Shown: piece after piece, positions 60,378 through 64,000 of the stretch
How positions within the stretch are numbered: the first letter of the stretch is position 1
Layout of the letters: the number at the start of each line of letters is the position of its first letter
NCBI GenBank assembly: GCA_951394045.1
Contig: OX595990.1
Span: 3,154,549-3,218,548, forward strand
DNA length: 64,000 nt
Reading direction: 5' to 3'
Origin: Nitzschia sp. DOCU1
Taxonomy: Eukaryota; Bacillariophyta; Bacillariophyceae; Bacillariales; Bacillariaceae
The notes under the pieces: generated by a model
Told to the model about the DNA's origin: nothing
What the model saw: only the letters and a program-made list of their open reading frames with translations
The model's database searches: none
Made by a program: the position numbers and the translations under genes

Positions 60378-61839
60378 ACTCCATTGCCCTTAACTGCTAA
60401 GCTTTAGATATAGAAAAGACAACCATGTAACTCGATTTTCATACTTTCGTACTAAACATATTGCTCATCACGGCCGTAGCCGAGTGCAAGATACGGGCAA
60501 AGAGGCAGTGCCGACTCGGGGCTGCTGTCAGCATCGGCTCGTGCCGTTCATACACGCTACAGTCCAAAGTTGGTCTTGTGGCGTGAAGATCCCTGAAACC
60601 TATAGATTGCCTTTGTAGGCGAGTCTACCGCCTAAGATAGACGCAATCATCATGGTACCTCATAGTGGAGTTGTCGCCAACACCTCTAGCCGCTACTGCG
60701 GTGGTCTCGAACACATGGGAACAAAAGTTGTCGTCAACACTGTGTGGAGGAGGTAGCTTCACCAATTTCTTTTCGCGGCACAATTGCAGGGTAAGCCGGT
60801 CAGTAGTAAATGTATGGCACAGGACGGCGTTTGACTCCATTTCGTCGCGCCTCTGAAGCAATTTATGGTTGATTGTAGTATGCACTGCTTTTCGTCGATA
60901 TGGCAAAACTGGTACTGAGGTTGGTCCTCTGTACTCATCAACTGATCACCGCAGACAGAAAATAGATTCTTGCTTAGACTTTCTCCCAGACCAGAAACCA
61001 CGAGTCCAGGGGATCTATGGTCCATTCAAATATCTATCGGAATCGTGTGAGTCGTTCAGTGAGAATCAAAGTTATTCCCACCTTTGCGATGTGCTGATGT
61101 GAAGAATGGGGAAACCGAGGGCCACCATCTCACCCGGGAGGCGACCACGCATCGCAGCATGTCCAAAGGAAATGGGATTCGATCAAGTTAAGCATTTGAT
61201 GCATCTAAGCTTTCCTTAACTCAAGTACGAATGTGGTCTCCTACGAAATCACCAATACGGAATAGAGTTTGCTTCTTTCGCTCTTTTCTTCCAACGTTTT
61301 TAAATAAAATGACAGGGAAGAGACTTGGGAACCCAGGAAAAATCTCGGCCTGGTTTCCCGGGTTCTCGGCTTCCTACTTCCGAGTCTCTTGTATTTGTAC
61401 CGTGGTTGTTCAATTAGGGGAGGGTCTTTATTCGAACAGTTTGCTGGAACGTGCTTCATCCGTTGAGCCAGTTCACTGGGATCAACCAATCTATGTATTT
61501 GATCTTGGCATCGCCGAACCCGACACCACATGGGGATTGTATGGCGACTCACTCCGCTTTGAGGTCGCCCGGCTTGTCAATATTTAAATACTTATGTCAT
61601 AGATGTGTCGCACACCGAAGCTTCGCGCTGCTCGAATTCGGCTTCTTCCGTCTTTTGAGTCCCGCAAAAGTTGAGCCGTAATGAATCCGAAGCTGCACGA
61701 TCCCGTCGCCACATTGAACATGTTCGTGTGACATCAAGCGACAGCCCTCTCGTCTTTGGAGACCCTGCCCACAAAACCCAAACAGCTCGATTCGAATCAG
61801 TTCTCAGTTACATCAACGCATTCAACACTCTTTCCCACC
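60378..61839. other. Intergenic region, about 1.5 kb
   Basis: It contains short frames at 60625-60906 (-), 61231-61587 (+) and 61241-61552 (-) with no family likeness. A GC-rich stretch with imperfect inverted repeats (CGTAGCCGAG...CTCGTGCCG) lies at 60475-60545. No RNA gene could be confirmed. Confidence 0.35.
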
Positions 61840-62262
61840 ATGTACGGCAATAACAGCATTAACAATAACAACCTCATGTCAAGTCCCACGTCGTGGCACC
61901 CAATCCAAACAACTTCCAGCTACGATCTTTGGGAACTCCCACACCCTACTCGAGCATTGGCTTTTGATGAGGAAGATCAACTCCCCATGGAGCAACATCA
62001 ACCGTCTCAGGAGCATCACACGTCCTCAGTATTTGATTTTGAAAATCAGTTCATAACGCCCCTCATGACATCGTGGTCGTTTTCATCGACACTAAATCAG
62101 GACTACAATCCCAACAGACAGCGACTCGGTTCCCATTCGAGCGCTAGTACTATTCGAACGACTCAGAGCAACGCTGAGCATCATAATGATAAGAAACGAG
62201 CTCTTGGTGATGCTACCAATACGGCACCAGTACTACGTGTCTCAAGGAGTCGGTTCCTTTAA
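61840..62262 (+). CDS. Small Asn/Ser/Gln-rich protein, unknown
   Basis: 140 residues from the ATG in CCACCATG; upstream the frame is open without an ATG. N-terminus MYGNNSINNNNL, followed by aromatic-bearing low-complexity sequence and a basic end (VLRVSRSRFL). No motif apart from two acidic patches (AFDEEDQ, FDFENQ). Likely a disordered small protein, if real. Confidence 0.5.
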   Translation: MYGNNSINNNNLMSSPTSWHPIQTTSSYDLWELPHPTRALAFDEEDQLPMEQHQPSQEHHTSSVFDFENQFITPLMTSWSFSSTLNQDYNPNRQRLGSHSSASTIRTTQSNAEHHNDKKRALGDATNTAPVLRVSRSRFL

Positions 62263-62742
62263 GTAGCGCTATCATCAAGGATCGAATCTTCTTTTCATCG
62301 GAACATTTCCGATGATGAGAATCGAACGACCTGCACAAACACTTTCTTATATAATCCATATCCTATAAGATGCGCTCTTATCTTTGCTAGTTTGAAAATT
62401 CACCACTGTGTTACACATTACGTAGTGAGTAATTGCACCTTGGTTTTTCCATCGTGATGTCGGGCACCTCGCTGTTCGATCGAATGCCCTCACGAGCGAA
62501 GCAACACAGGCGCCAAACCAGAGTAGCCCCAATCCGCCAAATAACGGGAGCATGCACAAGGCCACGCAAGGTACAAAACCTTCCCACATGTTTGCCTTGC
62601 ACCAGGTTGCGTGGGCGAGCACGGGTTCAATAAGGGCAACTCTTCAATGTGTTACAAGATGCGTAGGCGACTTGGCTACGCTGTTTTCAAAACGATCATG
62701 TTGCCAACCACATTGAACTCGGGTGGCGAACTCAAGTCATGC
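62263..62742. other. 3' gap between convergent genes
   Basis: About 480 bp. Short frames on both strands overlap one another; nothing was recognised. Confidence 0.4.
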
Positions 62743-63999
62743 TTAGATGGCAACGGACGCCATGATTACGGCAACACCCATCCCAACAACTACCAACCCC
62801 TGATAGAGTTTCCTTTTGGCAGCCGCTGGTGCCCATTTCCACTCTCCCAAGCCAATGGACCAGATCATTCCCGAAACAAGTGTCACCATCATTAAAATTG
62901 GCCACGCCACACTGGCAGCCATGTCGGAAGGCAAGTATGTATTAGCATATCCATATAGGTGGATATGAGAGACCCAAGGAACCGAAGTCGTCAGTAGAAG
63001 CAAAACATGCCGGTACCAAGGACACTGGTACAGTCTCGAGAGCGGAATATCGGGTGGATTGCTATAGATCCCATATATGATGGAAACGGGAGCTCCCAAG
63101 GAAATGGCGAATAGCCAAATAACTGCGCTAGTACCACTAGGAGGTGTCGAGCCTGGCCCAGTGTTAGATTCGGCCAGCGCAATCATTTCATCCCCAAAGA
63201 CAAACGCAAACTGCAATTGCGTCGCGAACACTCCAGCAATAACGCAAACAGCAACCTTTTGAAACGTAGAGGGGCCCTCCTCATCGTCATCGGTGGAAGG
63301 TTCAACTTTAGGGTCTTCTTTCGATTCTGGTTGTTCGGAGATAGGAGTTTTTGACGCCGAATCCTGTTCCATAGGCACACTTTCTTCCATCTCTGATTCA
63401 TCCACAGCGGCAGCAACGGAATTACGAAGAGACATTGAAACGGTGTTATGGTACATCGTTCGTCGCCGAATCCGCTGGTCGCGCTCGGCAGCATCTCGCA
63501 GCTGCAAACTTTGAACCGAAAGAGCCAGACCCAGGCAGCTCACCACTAGTCCAGCCACCACCATGGTCCCCGCGGCAGTAGCAATGGCACCTTCCAAGCA
63601 AAGTGGCAAGAAGGTCCCCAGCACCATGATGACTCCCATGCACAAGTTTGTTCCCAGCCCCACTCCAGCGATTTTGCAGGCGATTCCAAAGCCGAGACTG
63701 CCCACGCCCCACAAAAGGGAGAAAATGCACACCATGGAAATTTCAAGAGCCGACGACTCCTGCACAATGTACTGCACTCGTTTCGGACCTCCTGCCCAGT
63801 ACAAGCATACTGGAATGTTAATGACCACCGAGTAAACTTGAAAGAGGAGCCACGCCAAGTGATGCGACAGGTCCACTTGGTCCGAGCCTTTTCGGCCCAC
63901 TGCCAGTCCATGAATGGGATTGAAGGAGGCATTCCAGGATCCATTGCAAGCACCGGCGATGACCACGAGAGCCAGGCCGGCAGCGATGGTACCGCCGCT
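62743..63999 (-). CDS. RhaT-like membrane transporter (5' end outside window)
   Basis: The frame is open to the right edge, so the start is missing; 418 residues are visible. About ten hydrophobic helices. The first ends G-A-C-N-G-S-W-N-A-S-F-N-P, followed by HLAWLLFQVYSVVINIP. FSLLWGVGSLGFG matches the FGAMWGIGNINYG segment of bacterial L-rhamnose/proton symporters, and the half-way helix FQKVAVCVIAGVFAT and the last two helices align as well. A charged loop of ~80 residues (DESEMEESVPMEQ...) joins the halves. RhaT belongs to the drug/metabolite transporter superfamily. A sugar substrate is inferred from family only. Confidence 0.78.
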   Translation of the reverse strand, partial: SGGTIAAGLALVVIAGACNGSWNASFNPIHGLAVGRKGSDQVDLSHHLAWLLFQVYSVVINIPVCLYWAGGPKRVQYIVQESSALEISMVCIFSLLWGVGSLGFGIACKIAGVGLGTNLCMGVIMVLGTFLPLCLEGAIATAAGTMVVAGLVVSCLGLALSVQSLQLRDAAERDQRIRRRTMYHNTVSMSLRNSVAAAVDESEMEESVPMEQDSASKTPISEQPESKEDPKVEPSTDDDEEGPSTFQKVAVCVIAGVFATQLQFAFVFGDEMIALAESNTGPGSTPPSGTSAVIWLFAISLGAPVSIIYGIYSNPPDIPLSRLYQCPWYRHVLLLLTTSVPWVSHIHLYGYANTYLPSDMAASVAWPILMMVTLVSGMIWSIGLGEWKWAPAAAKRKLYQGLVVVGMGVAVIMASVAI

Positions 64000-64000
64000 A

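Noticed and set aside
60475..60545. GC-rich stretch with inverted repeats, considered as a tRNA or structured RNA
   Set aside because: No tRNA T-loop GGTTCGA-type box or consistent cloverleaf could be drawn.
1..64000. CRISPR arrays, bacterial operons, phage
   Set aside because: No short regular spaced repeats; introns, eukaryotic families and plastid signals show nuclear eukaryotic DNA.

Overview
The window is nuclear DNA of a stramenopile alga, most likely a pennate diatom. Genes carry short GT-AG introns (about 65-210 bp). One plastid protein has stacked ER, plastid and thylakoid-lumen targeting signals. There is a Ty1/copia element of the type known from diatoms, and several proteins belong to families I know only from diatoms. 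Gene models were built by eye from open frames, splice sites and family knowledge. Where the longest frame began at a non-ATG codon, the first sensible ATG was used.

Left part (1-31.5 kb): dense, conserved housekeeping genes. In order: the C-terminal part of a long coiled-coil protein with a TACC-like end; a 1,892-residue protein of unknown function (-); exportin-4 (+); V-ATPase subunit F (-); a lumen-targeted MsrA-like protein (+); a SIN3 corepressor (-); prefoldin subunit 4 (+); a ShKT/prolyl 4-hydroxylase (-); a methyltransferase (+); an amino-acid transporter (+); a TFIIB-type zinc-ribbon protein (-); and an unknown 300-residue protein (-). Neighbours alternate between divergent pairs with shared promoters and convergent pairs with short 3' gaps.

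Middle part (32.2-42.3 kb): three tandem, same-strand paralogues encode an undescribed protein family with a half-LIM-like C-x2-C...H-x2-C module and a C-terminal G-C-x-S-x-x-A-V motif. Between copies 1 and 2 sits a 5.5-kb LTR retrotransposon on the - strand. It has a perfect 5-bp target duplication and LTRs that differ by one 2-bp indel. Its primer-binding position is complementary over 17 nt to the inside of its own 5' LTR, which raises the possibility of self-priming.

Right part (43.4-64 kb): the AP-4 epsilon adaptin gene is followed by a gene-poor stretch with small serine-rich or low-complexity proteins, a SAYSvFN-domain protein, two facing paralogues of a truncated-haemoglobin-like fold that seem to lack the haem-binding histidine, a cysteine-rich surface-type protein, a diatom-type HINDF/ACWY family protein, and at the edge a RhaT-like membrane transporter (5' end outside the window). 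The best candidates for new biology are the tandem zinc-module family, the haem-less globin-like pair and the possible self-priming of the retrotransposon.
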